DNA of 64,000 bases from Sphaerulina vaccinii (Eukaryota > Ascomycota > Dothideomycetes > Mycosphaerellales > Mycosphaerellaceae), in contig JAKUDP010000002.1 in NCBI GenBank assembly GCA_022570795.1, positions 2,046,001 through 2,110,000 on the forward strand. Reading direction: 5' to 3'. The notes beneath the pieces were generated by a model. That model was given only the letters and a program-made list of their open reading frames with translations, had not been told where the DNA came from and did not search any database. Of the stretch, positions 11,430-21,940 are shown in pieces. Numbering within the stretch: the stretch's first letter is position 1; the number at the start of each line of letters is the position of its first letter. Made by a program: the position numbers and the translations under genes.

Positions 11430-13568
11430 TCACTTCTTCTTCCCTTTACCTTTCTTTCCTTTCCCGCCCTGTTGTTGCCGCTCAGGAGCATATGCATGTC
11501 CATCAATGACCTCCTCGCCAGCAGCTTCGAGTTCTTTCACCTTCTCCATGCTAGAGATGAACATCGTTAAATCATGGTTCGTATCCTCCAAGTCTATCGT
11601 CTTTTCAACAGCTTTCGCCGTCTCTTCTTTCGCAATCTTGACCTCTTCTTCAGCCTTTGTGATTCTATGAGTCAAACCGTCAGTCATAGACTTTTCTTCC
11701 CTCCATTTGTTTCCCATTTCCCTCGCCATCTGTTCAAACTTCGCTCGTGCCTTTTCAGCTTTTTCGACTTTAGTCTCCGCAGTTGATAGCTTTACTTTCA
11801 TCTCCTCGAGCGCCTCAGTCATAGTAGACACCTCCTTTCGCATTTCCTCCGCGCTCGCAGCAGCTTCTTCGGCTCTTTGACTGGCTTGCGTAGCTTTATC
11901 GACTGCTCTTGCAACTTGTTCTTCGAAGTAGCGTCGTTGTCCTTCCAGTTGAGACGTCAGCAGATACGTGTACTCCGTGGCCATGTTCTCCATCTTCTCT
12001 CGTGGTACACTATCCCCGCCTTCCGCTCGGAATGCTTCGTTCTCGTGACGGCTCCGGAGTGGCATATCAACATACCCACCAGAGCCACGATGCTCCTGCG
12101 TTGCTGCGGGAGTGACAGGTGGCTTATTCTGAATGAGTCGGTGGACATAGCCATCTCCAGCGTAATCCCATACATGTTGTGTTTTAATGTCCATGGCATA
12201 GCAGTGGCTCGTCTCTTCATAGTGCGCATAGGCGTGAGCGGACTCGTAGCGTCCGCATCCAATATTGCCACAGATGAGGCACACCCACAGGTTAGAAGTT
12301 CCAGCACAAGTGGAGCACATTGTCTCTCTATCGTCGTCTTCTGCGTCGCCTGGCCGAGGGTACGGGAAAGTGTACGAGGGTGCATGAGTGTACCTACACA
12401 CTGGACAGCCTGAGCCTCGCCACTTCTCTAAGCAGGCACAGTGAAATACATGCTGACAGAGAATCGTAAGCAATCCCGTGGTCTCGTCCATGCGTTCCAA
12501 ACACACTGGACATGTCGGTAGCTCGAGCAGATTGGGAGGAGGCGGTGGCATTGGCTTGCTATGCAGGATGGAGCTAGTGCCATTCGCCGCTGTGAAGGGA
12601 TCGTGGGCATTGTGTGGGAAGCTGCTAGATGCGACATCTTCATCTGGCGATAAGAACTCCACGCTTCTGATGAAGACGACATGGCAATTTTCTGGCTCCA
12701 GATCGCTGAACAGACGTCCATTATTCGTCTTCTGCCACTCCCGTGCTTTCTTCGCAGAGCGGAATTTCAGCAGCACCATGTATTTGTTCGTTCTGTTTGT
12801 CCGGATCAGTCTGAAGTGACTAACCTCCTCCCTCGCCTGTTCACCCAGAAAGCTGAGAAGGTCTGAGGGCTTCATCCAGCTCGGCACAGCCAGTATACAG
12901 AGCGTAGAGCAGCCATCAGGGTCGAATGTGCTATCTTGCCCACCACCTTGAGCTGCACGCGTCAAGCTCTTGTGTGGCATCCCATCTGCGTCCAGAGCTT
13001 TGCTCTCTTCAAGATCACGATACAGATGTACCACGCCCCATCCCACTTCGGTCGTCTTCGAGTCACTAGGCACAAACACTGCCTTGGTGTGTAGGCTGCT
13101 GCCAGCGTTGCTGACTTTGCTCTTCTCCATATCGAAGCTTTCAATTTCTATCTTGGTGTATCTCCAGTCAGTAGCTGCTGCCGCGTTGGAATGTTTGGCA
13201 GTAGCTGGAATCCGCGGAGAAGGCGGCGCGTCTCTTCTCAGGTTATTGCTGCGCTCGGGTAAGAGTAGAGCGTTGCCGTGCGATTCCTTGCCGCGATCGT
13301 GTTCTGGTGAAATCTGTTTTGACGATGAATCGAAGGAGGAGCGTGTAAGCGTCGTCGAGCCGTGGCCTGGCGAGTCGTTTCGCTTCACAAAGGTCTGACT
13401 GGGCCACTTGCTCGTTCGGTGCGCTGGAAAGGCGGTCTTGCTGAAGATGTCGGTGCCTGGTCGTGGTATAAAGTAATGGTTCGAAGTAGCAGAGCTCTGC
13501 TTGGTGGAGCGGCCTGTTGCTGGTATCGGGTACAGCTCGAGCTTCAAGTGGAAAAAGAAGTGAGACAT
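11430..13568 (-). CDS. ETP1: BRAP2/ETP1-type RING and UBP zinc-finger ubiquitin ligase
   Basis: A single exon encodes 712 aa. Domains in order are the BRAP2 RRM-like domain (TLCILAVPSWMKPSDLLSFL, residues about 220-306), a C3H2C3 RING finger (CPVCLERMDE.. CQHVFHCACL..CPVC, about 353-395), a UBP-type zinc finger (CSTCAGTSNLWVCLICGNIG.. HAHYEETSHCYAMD-type core, about 415-486), and a long coiled coil (about 525-670). It ends in a Lys/Gly-rich tail (GGKGKKGKGKKK). This order is diagnostic of human BRAP2 and yeast Etp1 (ethanol-tolerance protein). Such proteins bind ubiquitin and act as E3 ligases in the cytoplasm. The N-terminal 200 residues are low in complexity and poorly conserved in the family. 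The gene is convergent with the MFS gene, 188 bp away. Confidence 0.92.
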   Translation of the reverse strand: MSHFFFHLKLELYPIPATGRSTKQSSATSNHYFIPRPGTDIFSKTAFPAHRTSKWPSQTFVKRNDSPGHGSTTLTRSSFDSSSKQISPEHDRGKESHGNALLLPERSNNLRRDAPPSPRIPATAKHSNAAAATDWRYTKIEIESFDMEKSKVSNAGSSLHTKAVFVPSDSKTTEVGWGVVHLYRDLEESKALDADGMPHKSLTRAAQGGGQDSTFDPDGCSTLCILAVPSWMKPSDLLSFLGEQAREEVSHFRLIRTNRTNKYMVLLKFRSAKKAREWQKTNNGRLFSDLEPENCHVVFIRSVEFLSPDEDVASSSFPHNAHDPFTAANGTSSILHSKPMPPPPPNLLELPTCPVCLERMDETTGLLTILCQHVFHCACLEKWRGSGCPVCRYTHAPSYTFPYPRPGDAEDDDRETMCSTCAGTSNLWVCLICGNIGCGRYESAHAYAHYEETSHCYAMDIKTQHVWDYAGDGYVHRLIQNKPPVTPAATQEHRGSGGYVDMPLRSRHENEAFRAEGGDSVPREKMENMATEYTYLLTSQLEGQRRYFEEQVARAVDKATQASQRAEEAAASAEEMRKEVSTMTEALEEMKVKLSTAETKVEKAEKARAKFEQMAREMGNKWREEKSMTDGLTHRITKAEEEVKIAKEETAKAVEKTIDLEDTNHDLTMFISSMEKVKELEAAGEEVIDGHAYAPERQQQGGKGKKGKGKKK

Positions 13569-14698
13569 ATCAGTATGAGACCTACAGAAGGGATAATAGT
13601 AGCCGCATCATGTCCGTCTCTGGTGCATGTGGGAAGTGAATGGGAAGGTCGAAGTCTTTGTGTCGACTTGCAGCTACTTTAATTTGCGCCGGAAGCCACG
13701 AGGTAAGTACCACTGTCAATCAGCACAGGTGGCACGTTACTAGCACTCAAATTGGGAAGTTTCGAGCATCGAGTTGTGTGGTGTGGTGTTGAAGATGGTG
13801 AAGCTGGTGAAGAGTTCTGAGTTCTGTGCAAGTTATTTTCGACTTCGACTTCGACTTCGGCATTCCACGCCGATCATTACGCTACTGTATTTAGCAGTGT
13901 CCTCACTCTCATGCAGCATTACAGCCAGAAGTAGCCCTATTCACTGTCGTCACGCGTGACTGGCAGGATGGGTAATGTTGTCGGTTGTTGTATTCAAGCA
14001 CCTTCACTTTCTGTGTCTCGGTGTAGCCATCGTCGCTGGTAGTCAGTTGGAGAGCTATGGAAAGTGAAGGTCCATGCTGTCAGGCGCCACGCATGGTATT
14101 GGTATTCGCATCCGGGACGCTTGGGAATAGAGACTTACTTCTCGCAAGCGCTGCGCAGTTCGAGGGTCGATATACCCTCGGGGGAAAAAAACCCCAGTAC
14201 ATGTGTATACAATCATGCTCGTCGACTGTCAACCATTCCATCATGGTCATATCGCTGGCCGTTGTTTCCCGCTACCAGCATCGACCCACCCCCCGCAATC
14301 GCAAGCGCTGATGAGACCCAGCTGCTGCATTCCAAGTGATCATCGCAGCATAGCAACGAGATACCGTACGGCCTGTGAAGGCAAGTGAAGGATTCACAAT
14401 GTCTTGCCAGTAGGTGAATGTCTTGTGGAGTGATAAGGTGTGGCAAGAGAAGTGAAGTTTTGTGAGTGTCACAGATGCCTGTTCCTGCTTCGTCATCGTT
14501 CTAGAAGATCCGGGTCGAGCCGGTCACTAGCGCGTGGTTTGCTCAGCCTCTCTGATAAGTACACCTTCCAGTCACCACTCACTTTCTCTTCTCCTCTTCC
14601 TCCTACACAACAACATCCACTTTCGACCTCAGCAGTTCACACAATACCCGCTATCCACCAGCACAACACACAGACCACACTCCCACACAACCGCCACG
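13569..14698. other. Divergent promoter region of the ETP1 and polyubiquitin genes
   Basis: This 1.1-kb stretch separates two divergent genes. The right end carries a pyrimidine-rich leader typical of strongly expressed fungal genes. A short CTTCGA-type repeat lies near 13841-13860. No coding sequence is recognised. Confidence 0.45.
14582..14604 (+). promoter_or_regulatory. Pyrimidine-rich tract upstream of polyubiquitin
   Basis: An uninterrupted C/T run of 23 nt lies about 95 nt before the ubiquitin ATG and is followed by a CA-rich leader. Pyrimidine tracts of this kind mark the transcription-start region of highly expressed genes in filamentous ascomycetes. The role here is inferred. Confidence 0.45.
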
Positions 14699-15456
14699 AT
14701 GCAGATCTTCGTCAAGACCTGTGAGTATTACCCCGCTTCCAGCTGTTGCCTCGCCGCCACTTCCACATACTGACTGCGCTTCCCACAGTGACCGGCAAGA
14801 CCATCACCCTTGAGGTGGAGTCTTCAGACACCATCGACAATGTCAAGTCCAAGATTCAGGATAAGGAGGGCATTCCTCCTGACCAGCAACGCCTCATCTT
14901 CGCAGGCAAGCAACTCGAGGATGGTCGCACCCTCTCGGACTACAACATCCAGAAGGAATCCACCCTCCACCTCGTCCTCCGCCTGCGTGGTGGTATGCAG
15001 ATCTTCGTCAAGACTTTGACTGGAAAGACCATCACCCTTGAGGTTGAGTCCTCTGACACCATCGACAATGTCAAGTCGAAGATCCAGGACAAGGAGGGCA
15101 TTCCTCCGGACCAGCAGCGCTTGATCTTCGCCGGCAAGCAGCTCGAAGACGGCCGTACTCTTTCCGACTACAACATCCAGAAGGAATCCACACTTCACCT
15201 TGTCCTCCGTCTTCGTGGAGGTATGCAAATCTTCGTCAAGACGCTCACAGGAAAGACGATTACGCTCGAAGTGGAATCATCAGACACTATCGACAACGTG
15301 AAGAGCAAGATCCAAGACAAGGAAGGTATCCCACCGGACCAGCAGCGATTGATCTTCGCCGGCAAGCAGCTTGAGGATGGCCGTACACTATCGGACTACA
15401 ACATCCAGAAGGAGAGCACTCTTCATCTGGTGTTGCGTCTCCGTGGCGGACAGTAG
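14699..15456 (+). CDS. UBI4: Polyubiquitin, three head-to-tail units
   Basis: There are two exons, 14699-14720 and 14789-15456. A 68-bp intron follows codon 7 (MQIFVKT), giving 229 aa. The protein is three identical 76-residue ubiquitins ([18 protein letters not shown]) plus one terminal Gln. Units 2 and 3 start at 14995 and 15223. Ubiquitin C-terminal hydrolases cut after each Gly-Gly to release free ubiquitin, and the extra Gln blocks premature conjugation. The DNA units differ at many third codon positions while the protein is unchanged, showing strong purifying selection. The intron just after the start codons is common in ascomycete polyubiquitin genes. The gene is expected to be constitutive and stress-induced. 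Confidence 0.98.
14995..15450 (+). repeat. UBI4: Tandem 228-bp ubiquitin-coding units
   Basis: Units 2 (14995-15222) and 3 (15223-15450) are complete in-frame 228-bp copies. Unit 1 is the same length once its intron is removed. They encode the same protein with different synonymous codons. Confidence 0.95.
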
Positions 15457-15961
15457 GCGGACAGATGCACTTCAGAGAATCAGCGAGATCGGAGGCTTTT
15501 GAGTGGTGCTTTGTCTGCTAGCGGCGACAGTTACCACTACGTAGAAAGCAAGGGCGATGGAATGTTATGACTTACGAGCGAGCAGGAGATAGTCGGCGAG
15601 CTAACTCCATGAATTGAATTTTGACACCTCTTGCAACCTGCTCTCTTCTCACCTGAACTCATGCTTCGACTCCACGTAAAACCTGACACGTCCATACAGT
15701 GCTGTCTCGCGTCATACTGATTAGCGACAGCACTCCGATATTGACCTTCAACCACGAAGTCTACTCCAAGACGAAATGAGTGAAGATGCTTCAGTACTAC
15801 AATCGATAACGTTAGACATCTTGCCAGAGTTCAGCATCGGTCTGCAGACTCCTACCTGCAGTCACCATATTATGGTCAATCCTGGGTGTCGGCATTCTTG
15901 GCGAGGAGCAGAATCTCCTTTGGACGTGGCAATCCTATAGTACACTGTGAAACACTCATCT
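15457..15961. other. Convergent intergenic region
   Basis: About 500 bp between the ubiquitin stop and the 3' end of the urea-permease remnant. No coding sequence or element is recognised. Confidence 0.45.
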
Positions 15962-17305
15962 CTAGGAGCCAGTCATCTCATCACCAACAGCTCTAGTCTT
16001 CTTTCCACCCAACAAGGACTTGAAGTCTCTCCACAAACCAGACATCATTTCCCCAAGAGCATTCGTACTCTCTACAACTGGGTAGATCACACAAATCACC
16101 ATGGCCATCCACACCCACATAAACGATACCACGACCCAGCCAGTGAAGAAAGACTTTCCAAAGACATAACCTGAGCCATATAGCGCGAATGGGACCAGAA
16201 TGTACGGAAGTTCGGATTGCTTGTGAGAGCGGCACAGTCCAGGCCCATCGCTGTGGCGAAGCCGAAGGGTATATTTAGGACAACGTTCGTTAGTCGCTTC
16301 TCGACATCACTTCCGGCCACACTCGCTAAACGTACCATACCAAGCAATGCCTCCTAGAATATATGCTTTGCCTAGACGCGATCGCACGCTGCCAATAAGC
16401 CTGATCGAGCCAAACAGTCGTGAATCCTGACGCGAATAGACACATGGCGAACACCAATCCATCAACTGACCTAAAGGTCAAATACGAGCCATCTCCAGCA
16501 TTACTAGGAATAGGCATCGTCTTTCCAGCCTCCACCAGCAAATCATAATACTTTCCAGGCGATCCCACTTCAGGACTTGTAGCATATATCAAGAACCCAA
16601 AGACAAAGATCACAATAAAGAGCACCACAGTGTGGATGTAATCTGCGATGAACGTGGATCGCAGGCCTCCAGCAATGACATACGCGGCCACGACTAGAGG
16701 GATCAGAAAACAAGCTCCGTAGACATTCATGCCTGTGAGTGCGCCGACGACTTGGCTTCCACCTAGAACCAGACATGCTCCAACCGTCATGTTGGTTGCC
16801 AAGCCGAAGAAGAGGTAGATGACATGTGCGATGTGGCCATGTTTCGCGAGTACGATTCCGGGGAATGTATGAGCGCCGGGTGCTTGTGATTTGATCTTGA
16901 TGGAGATGAGAGCAAATGCCAAGATCATGAATGTACCGGCGCATCCGTACCACATTGGACCGGAAATGCCGTATGAGTAGGCGAAAGTGCTACTTGTGAG
17001 GAGAGTCGCTGACCAGGTCCATGAGGAGACGATGCCGGAAGCGATGAGACCTGGTTTGACTGAACGGGAGGCTGTGTTGAATTCTTCAGACGTATGAGTC
17101 GAGAAGCGGGTCTATGTAGATTACTTGTTAGTGATTCTTTTCTCGCTGAGGAAATTGGTAACACTCTCGTGTTGTAACCTACGTATCGGTTCTGCATCCA
17201 TGTTATACAGAGCATGATGACTGCGAAGACTCCTCCAATGCCAATGACTATGCCATATCCTGCTGCTGGAGTCAGGACTTGGAGTCCCGATTTCTGCTCA
17301 GCCAT
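15962..17305 (-). pseudogene. DUR3: DUR3-type urea permease (SSS family) remnant with internal deletion
   Basis: The N-terminal half reads as a well-conserved sodium:solute symporter of the DUR3 urea/polyamine permease group. Exon 1 is 17183-17305 (GYGIVIGIGGVFAVIML..MQNRY). A normal intron is followed by exon 2 from 17111 (EEFNTASRSVKPGLIASGIV, YDLLVEAGKTMPIPSNAGDG, WLDQAYWQRAIAS). Then it breaks. Near 16374 the frame shifts just before GKAYILGGIAWY. The next intron has a good donor (16335) and a branch point, but no AG before IPFGFATAMGL. At about 16196-16212 the frame jumps from TSNPNF straight to LPYILVPFALYGSGYVFGKS, the family's last helix region, so roughly 200-250 residues of the core are missing. 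The end (GEMMSGLWRDFKSLLG) stops at 15962. The remnant cannot make a full transporter. An assembly error is the other explanation. Confidence 0.85.
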
Positions 17306-19120
17306 ATTGTTTTGCTGGTTCTGGAGATCTTGCTGAGCAGCTGAGCGGCACTACCAATAGAACATGTAAGTTGTGACTGTTTACTTCAGCAAAAGCGTTG
17401 TTCCTCTCAAGTATCATTCCCAACAAGAGTCACAACTAGCGATAACATCATGCCGCCGCCCCGCTATACATTGGGTAAGCAGTATCACCAGCTACCGTAT
17501 TTCCATGTGCAATGTCTCATACCAGGTGTGTGATGAACGTTCGACGTATCAAGTGTATGAAGTTGTGATAAGGATCTACTAGGATCAGCCAAAAGCTGGG
17601 ACTTCGATAGGTGAGCTTGTAACACCTTCTGTGTTGTATTGATACCTCCAGCATCGTGCTTTGCTTCTCATGCCCAAACGGTGGGTTGGCTGACGTCAAG
17701 CAAATGGAAGCTGAAGCAGATAGCGACTCATCTGATTGGTCATCTTTGATCAGCAATGTGAAGGCAGTGAGTACGGGCAAGAGCCTGCTTTCTGTACACC
17801 CTTCCAATATCTGCTGAACGACTTTGCCTGAGTCAGAGCGACATATGGAAGAAACAGGATCAGGCCCAGCTGCAAGATAGGACCAGAATGTAGAAAGACG
17901 TGATTGCCATCATTTCTGACATATCGTTTCCACTTTCCGATCAAGCTTGTCGACATAGCGTCTTCCTTCTGGTGTAGTCTGTCGCGCGCATAGTCGTATC
18001 CGCACTTGAGAGACTGACGCCGTCCGTCACAACACCGAGGTCTTTGGTCTGCTGCTGTAGCTCACGGCTGACTGTCAGATTGGCGAGAACGTGGAAAAGA
18101 GCCTGTTCCACCGCTTCGCATCTCACTCAGCATCCATCCATCCCGTTCCCATCAGTCGGTAAGTGAGCACAGCCGCATCCTTTCCTTCCTTGCTGCCCTA
18201 TAGCATATGAAGAACACTGCGCCTCCTCCTGAAGAAGTCCAACAGAAGACGCAATAGCGCTGCAGGTCCTAAGTATACCAATCCAGGCACAGCCAGGAAC
18301 TTTGCTTAGACCTGAGACATGGTCCACGCAACCTGAAGCTGGACTGTATGAGAGCATAGCTCTCGCGTAATGGACAGCCCACGCGCCGCTGATCCACGTG
18401 GCTGAGGCTGGAGAATGCTATGATGCCTCACTGCATGGCCTCTGTCGTGTATGCACATAAGGCCGACCGCCGAAGGATGCAGCCATGTTCTGACCCTGCG
18501 GAGATCCGATATATTGAAACCTTGTGCGACAAAGCGTCATCGGAAAAGTGAGCTCAAGATTTCGAATCCTTATCGTATTATCGCGATACTCTTGGTCGCG
18601 TGCGTAGATCGTTATCTGTACATTGCGCAAATAGCGCAGAATGTGGCCCTTTCCTTCGTCCCGTGCATGATATGTAGCGAAGAATCCTCCGAGCATGCTC
18701 GACGATGCTCCTCTCCAGTTCCGATCTGATGTCGTAATAATGAGCACACGAACACGAACACGAAACGTGCACGTCGACGTCTAAATTGTTCGGCGATCCG
18801 TACTCATGGCCAAGTTCCTTGGTATTGTGAGCTGTAAAGGCGGAGGAGCTGAGGGTCTTTCCGAGCGGTGATTGTAGCTCTAATTGCGCCTTTCCGGTGT
18901 TCGTTATAGAGCTAGCCGCCAGTGACAGCTGCAGTTCGATAAAGGTGCAGCTTGAAAGCCGCCTTGGGTGTGATCGGCAACCCCGATCAGCGCCAGCTGT
19001 CTCGCTTGCAACAACTACGGTCTCCGATGGCAGACTCGCGTGCACAGAATGCTTTGAAAGAGCTCTTGATGCTTTGTCTTGTTCTGGTCGGCAGAGTGTA
19101 GTTCTGCTGGCAGGATGTTC
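17306..19120. other. Intergenic region with no recognised gene
   Basis: About 1.8 kb, the longest gene-free stretch in the window. Frames of up to 155 codons (18578-19045, minus) have no family features, and I see no terminal repeats or transposase fragments. It includes the former promoter of the urea-permease remnant. Confidence 0.4.
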
Positions 19121-20383
19121 TCACTTGAGCTCGCTGGGACTGACGTCCAGGTGCTTGTGAGCGTAGGCTAGCACATCGCTCTTCAAGTCCAACTTCGTAA
19201 AGCCAGGAACTTTCAGTCCTTGAATCTCGCCTTGTATCGCTGTAGACACCATGAAGCTCTCTTCAAATGCTTGGATTTTCATCCTCACATCTAACACCTC
19301 TTGTCCATTCATATGAACTTCCACATCATCGACCTGTTCGCCCCATTGGCCATGTGTGCTGCATCGGGCTGGCATGCCAGGTTTCGGTGACCGAACGTTG
19401 AAGAACTCCAGTTGCTTTAGCCAAGGCGCGAGAAGTGCTTCGCCGGCAAGCTTGATGTAGGCTTCCTTGTAGCAGAAGAATGTATAGAATCTTCTCAGCT
19501 TCGCGTCTACCAGTAGATCTGAATTGAATGTCACGTCTCGTCCGGAAGGGGTTGTTAGAGTGATCTGCTTGTTTCGCTTGATCTCGCGGTCATGTCTCCC
19601 GATCTCTGAAGCTGCCAAGTGCGTGCCATCTAGCAGGGTGATGTAGTCCACATCGAACTTCATGGTCCAGCGTTCTTCGTCCGAGAAGACGAAGTCGTAG
19701 ATGTCCACCCACCCATCGAGGCCTTCCTGGTCGATTGTTCGGTAGTCGTCTCGCTCATTCACACATACAATGTCCACGCCCACCATGACATCGGGTTCGA
19801 GATTAGTGTTTGGAGACATGAAGCCTTCAATGCTCCCGCTCGGAGTATACTTGTGCCTCTTTTTGCCATTCCAGCCGATCAATGCTACAAGACCAGCCTG
19901 GTGTGATACATTGAAGTCGATCCCTTCAATGGGCCGTCCTACAGAGTCCACTGCACAAGGCTTGCCGTGCTTCGGGTCAGTCTTCCGTGCTAGCTTGACT
20001 TCACTCCAGGGTATGTCCAATGTCTGGCTGATAAACAGTCTCTTGAGCAGTGCAGATCCCAGCGACATCTTCGCGTCCTGTATAAACATCTTTCCATTGA
20101 TTGTCTTCTGCTCAGCTAAGGAGATCAAGCTCATAGCATCTGCAGCTCCTGGCGCCGACCAGATGTTCTGGCCGGGCCACAGTGATCGCGTGTCAAGGAA
20201 CCAACATGTGATTTCGCCCTTGTCAGCAGTCTCGAGCTGCGACGAAATCGAGTGAGCCGAAAAGGTAGAAGCGATATTGTTCATGAGTGACGAGATGTCC
20301 GGGAAGTTCGTAGTCAAGGCATGAGGAAGTCGTTGCGAAAGAGAGGGACCGCGCTTGCGGGAGGATATGAGGCCCGTCGCCAT
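19121..20383 (-). CDS. npgA: 4'-phosphopantetheinyl transferase (Sfp/NpgA type)
   Basis: A single exon encodes 420 aa. The enzyme moves the phosphopantetheine arm from CoA onto carrier domains of polyketide synthases, nonribosomal peptide synthetases and the lysine-pathway alpha-aminoadipate reductase. Family motifs are present: FNVSHQAGLVALIGW, the Mg-binding GVDIV (about residues 202-206), FSDEERW, and FCYKEAYIKLAGEALL (about 309), which holds the Lys-Glu pair typical of Sfp-type enzymes. Filamentous ascomycetes usually have one such gene serving all secondary-metabolite carriers, so it is likely needed for siderophores, pigments and lysine. No synthase gene lies in the window. It is divergent from PDX2. 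Confidence 0.93.
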   Translation of the reverse strand: MATGLISSRKRGPSLSQRLPHALTTNFPDISSLMNNIASTFSAHSISSQLETADKGEITCWFLDTRSLWPGQNIWSAPGAADAMSLISLAEQKTINGKMFIQDAKMSLGSALLKRLFISQTLDIPWSEVKLARKTDPKHGKPCAVDSVGRPIEGIDFNVSHQAGLVALIGWNGKKRHKYTPSGSIEGFMSPNTNLEPDVMVGVDIVCVNERDDYRTIDQEGLDGWVDIYDFVFSDEERWTMKFDVDYITLLDGTHLAASEIGRHDREIKRNKQITLTTPSGRDVTFNSDLLVDAKLRRFYTFFCYKEAYIKLAGEALLAPWLKQLEFFNVRSPKPGMPARCSTHGQWGEQVDDVEVHMNGQEVLDVRMKIQAFEESFMVSTAIQGEIQGLKVPGFTKLDLKSDVLAYAHKHLDVSPSELK

Positions 20384-21094
20384 GGCTTGATGCTATCCGC
20401 GTAGGTTCGTTATCGGCAGAATAGAATCCCTCGTGAGGGACGTTGTCGTATGGTAGACAAAACGGTCTTCTGTTGTTCCAAGTTGTTATATGATGATGCG
20501 TATATCCTCAACAAAGAACGCTCCTCGGGTCAATGTCAATGCCTGCGGTGGATAAGACGAGCTTCGTCACGATAAGAGCTGGTCGTTTCAGCAGCGAGCG
20601 AGTGTATCAAACCAGTGTATTGTGTAGATCAGAGCAGCAGTCCACTCCTATAAGAGAGATAGAGAGCAACTCTTCGTCATCTAAACTTAGCAAGGTGATG
20701 CGCCTTAAACGAGAAGACACCCACACCCCAGTCAGACGCCTCCCTCGTGTGAGTTGTGTGCACTTGGCCGCCTGTTCCGGTCATCGAAAATGGAGTTCCG
20801 AAGTCAACTTCCCGAAGCAGAAACAATCCTTCTTCCTCTGACATAGCCACTGAATCCTCAAGGCGCAAGCAGTGAGTGAGACACTCTCACGTTGTAAGTA
20901 GAGCAGTCCATGGCAGCCTAAGGGAACAACTGCAAGCAGTGTGGCACTACTCAATCTGCTACACCAAGAATCGATCGATATATCGAAGACAGAGTATCCC
21001 GAGTCATGTTCAATTTTCTAGCGCCACCATACATACATAGCATTGAAAAAGTTGCTAACCAGCAGAACTGACAACACAGTCACACATCGACACC
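20384..21094. other. Divergent promoter region of the npgA and PDX2 genes
   Basis: About 710 bp between two divergent starts. No coding sequence is recognised. Confidence 0.45.
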
Positions 21095-21940
21095 ATGACA
21101 GCCTCCTCGACCTCTCCGCCAATTCTCTCGGTTGGCGTTCTCGCCCTCCAGGGCGCCTTCGTTGAGCATATCACGCTCCTCAAACAGGCCGCCCCAGGCC
21201 TCGCAGCAGAACATGGCATTCGCTTCGCCTTCTTCGAAGTGCGGACTGTTGAACAACTGGACCGATGCGACGCCCTGATCTTGCCCGGAGGAGAAAGCAC
21301 AGCCATCTCCCTCATCGCCGAACGCTGCGGCATGCTTGAACCTCTACGACAGTTCGTCAAACTCCACAGACGACCGACATGGGGAACATGTGCAGGGTTG
21401 ATTCTGCTGGCTGAGGAGGCGAACAAGAGCAAGGCGACTGGACAGGAGCTGATAGGTGGGCTGGACGTGAGAGTGCACAGAAATTACTTTGGGCGACAAG
21501 TTGAGTCATTCGAAGCTGCTCTGGATCTACCATTCTTAGGAACAGAGCCGTTCCACTCTGTCTTCATTCGAGCACCAGTCGTGGAGAACGTCCTAGCCTC
21601 TCCGACTGAGGACGCGGCAAAGAAGATTGTCGAGAAGAGTGCCGGCGAGAGTCTGCCCATTAGACCTAGTATGCCCAATCGAGCAGATACGGTGTCTGCT
21701 CCACAGATCAAGGCTACAACTGCGCCTGTGGAGATCTTGGGAAGACTGCCCGGGAGAGCTAGGGCGATCAAAGATAAGACGGCGACGGCTGAAGAGTTGG
21801 GAGAGGCGGGAGACATTGTCGCAGTGAGGCAGGGCAATGTCTTTGGGACGTCTTTCCACCCTGAGCTGACGGGCGATGAGAGGATACATGCTTGGTGGTT
21901 GGGCGAGGTCATCAAGAGTAAGAGCAAGCAGGCGACTTGA
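21095..21940 (+). CDS. PDX2: Pyridoxal 5'-phosphate synthase, glutaminase subunit PDX2
   Basis: A single exon encodes 281 aa. Together with PDX1 the protein makes pyridoxal 5'-phosphate. PDX2 hydrolyses glutamine and channels ammonia to PDX1. Motifs in order are VGVLALQGAFVEHI at the N-terminus, the oxyanion region LPGGESTAIS, the nucleophile Cys in WGTCAGLILLAEE (about residue 98), RNYFGRQVESFEA, and the His-Glu pair in GTSFHPELT (about residues 255-257). An insertion of about 70 residues before VRQGNVFGTSFHPE makes it longer than bacterial PdxT. Fungal PDX2 proteins commonly carry such an insert. The catalytic triad is intact. Confidence 0.95.
   Translation: MTASSTSPPILSVGVLALQGAFVEHITLLKQAAPGLAAEHGIRFAFFEVRTVEQLDRCDALILPGGESTAISLIAERCGMLEPLRQFVKLHRRPTWGTCAGLILLAEEANKSKATGQELIGGLDVRVHRNYFGRQVESFEAALDLPFLGTEPFHSVFIRAPVVENVLASPTEDAAKKIVEKSAGESLPIRPSMPNRADTVSAPQIKATTAPVEILGRLPGRARAIKDKTATAEELGEAGDIVAVRQGNVFGTSFHPELTGDERIHAWWLGEVIKSKSKQAT

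Noticed and set aside
13841..13860. Short GACTTC-type repeat upstream of polyubiquitin
   Set aside because: Only about three copies, within normal low-complexity variation of a promoter.
21560..21830. Insertion in PDX2 as a sign of gene fusion or damage
   Set aside because: Fungal PDX2 proteins commonly carry an extra segment before the final His-Glu motif. The frame and catalytic residues are intact.
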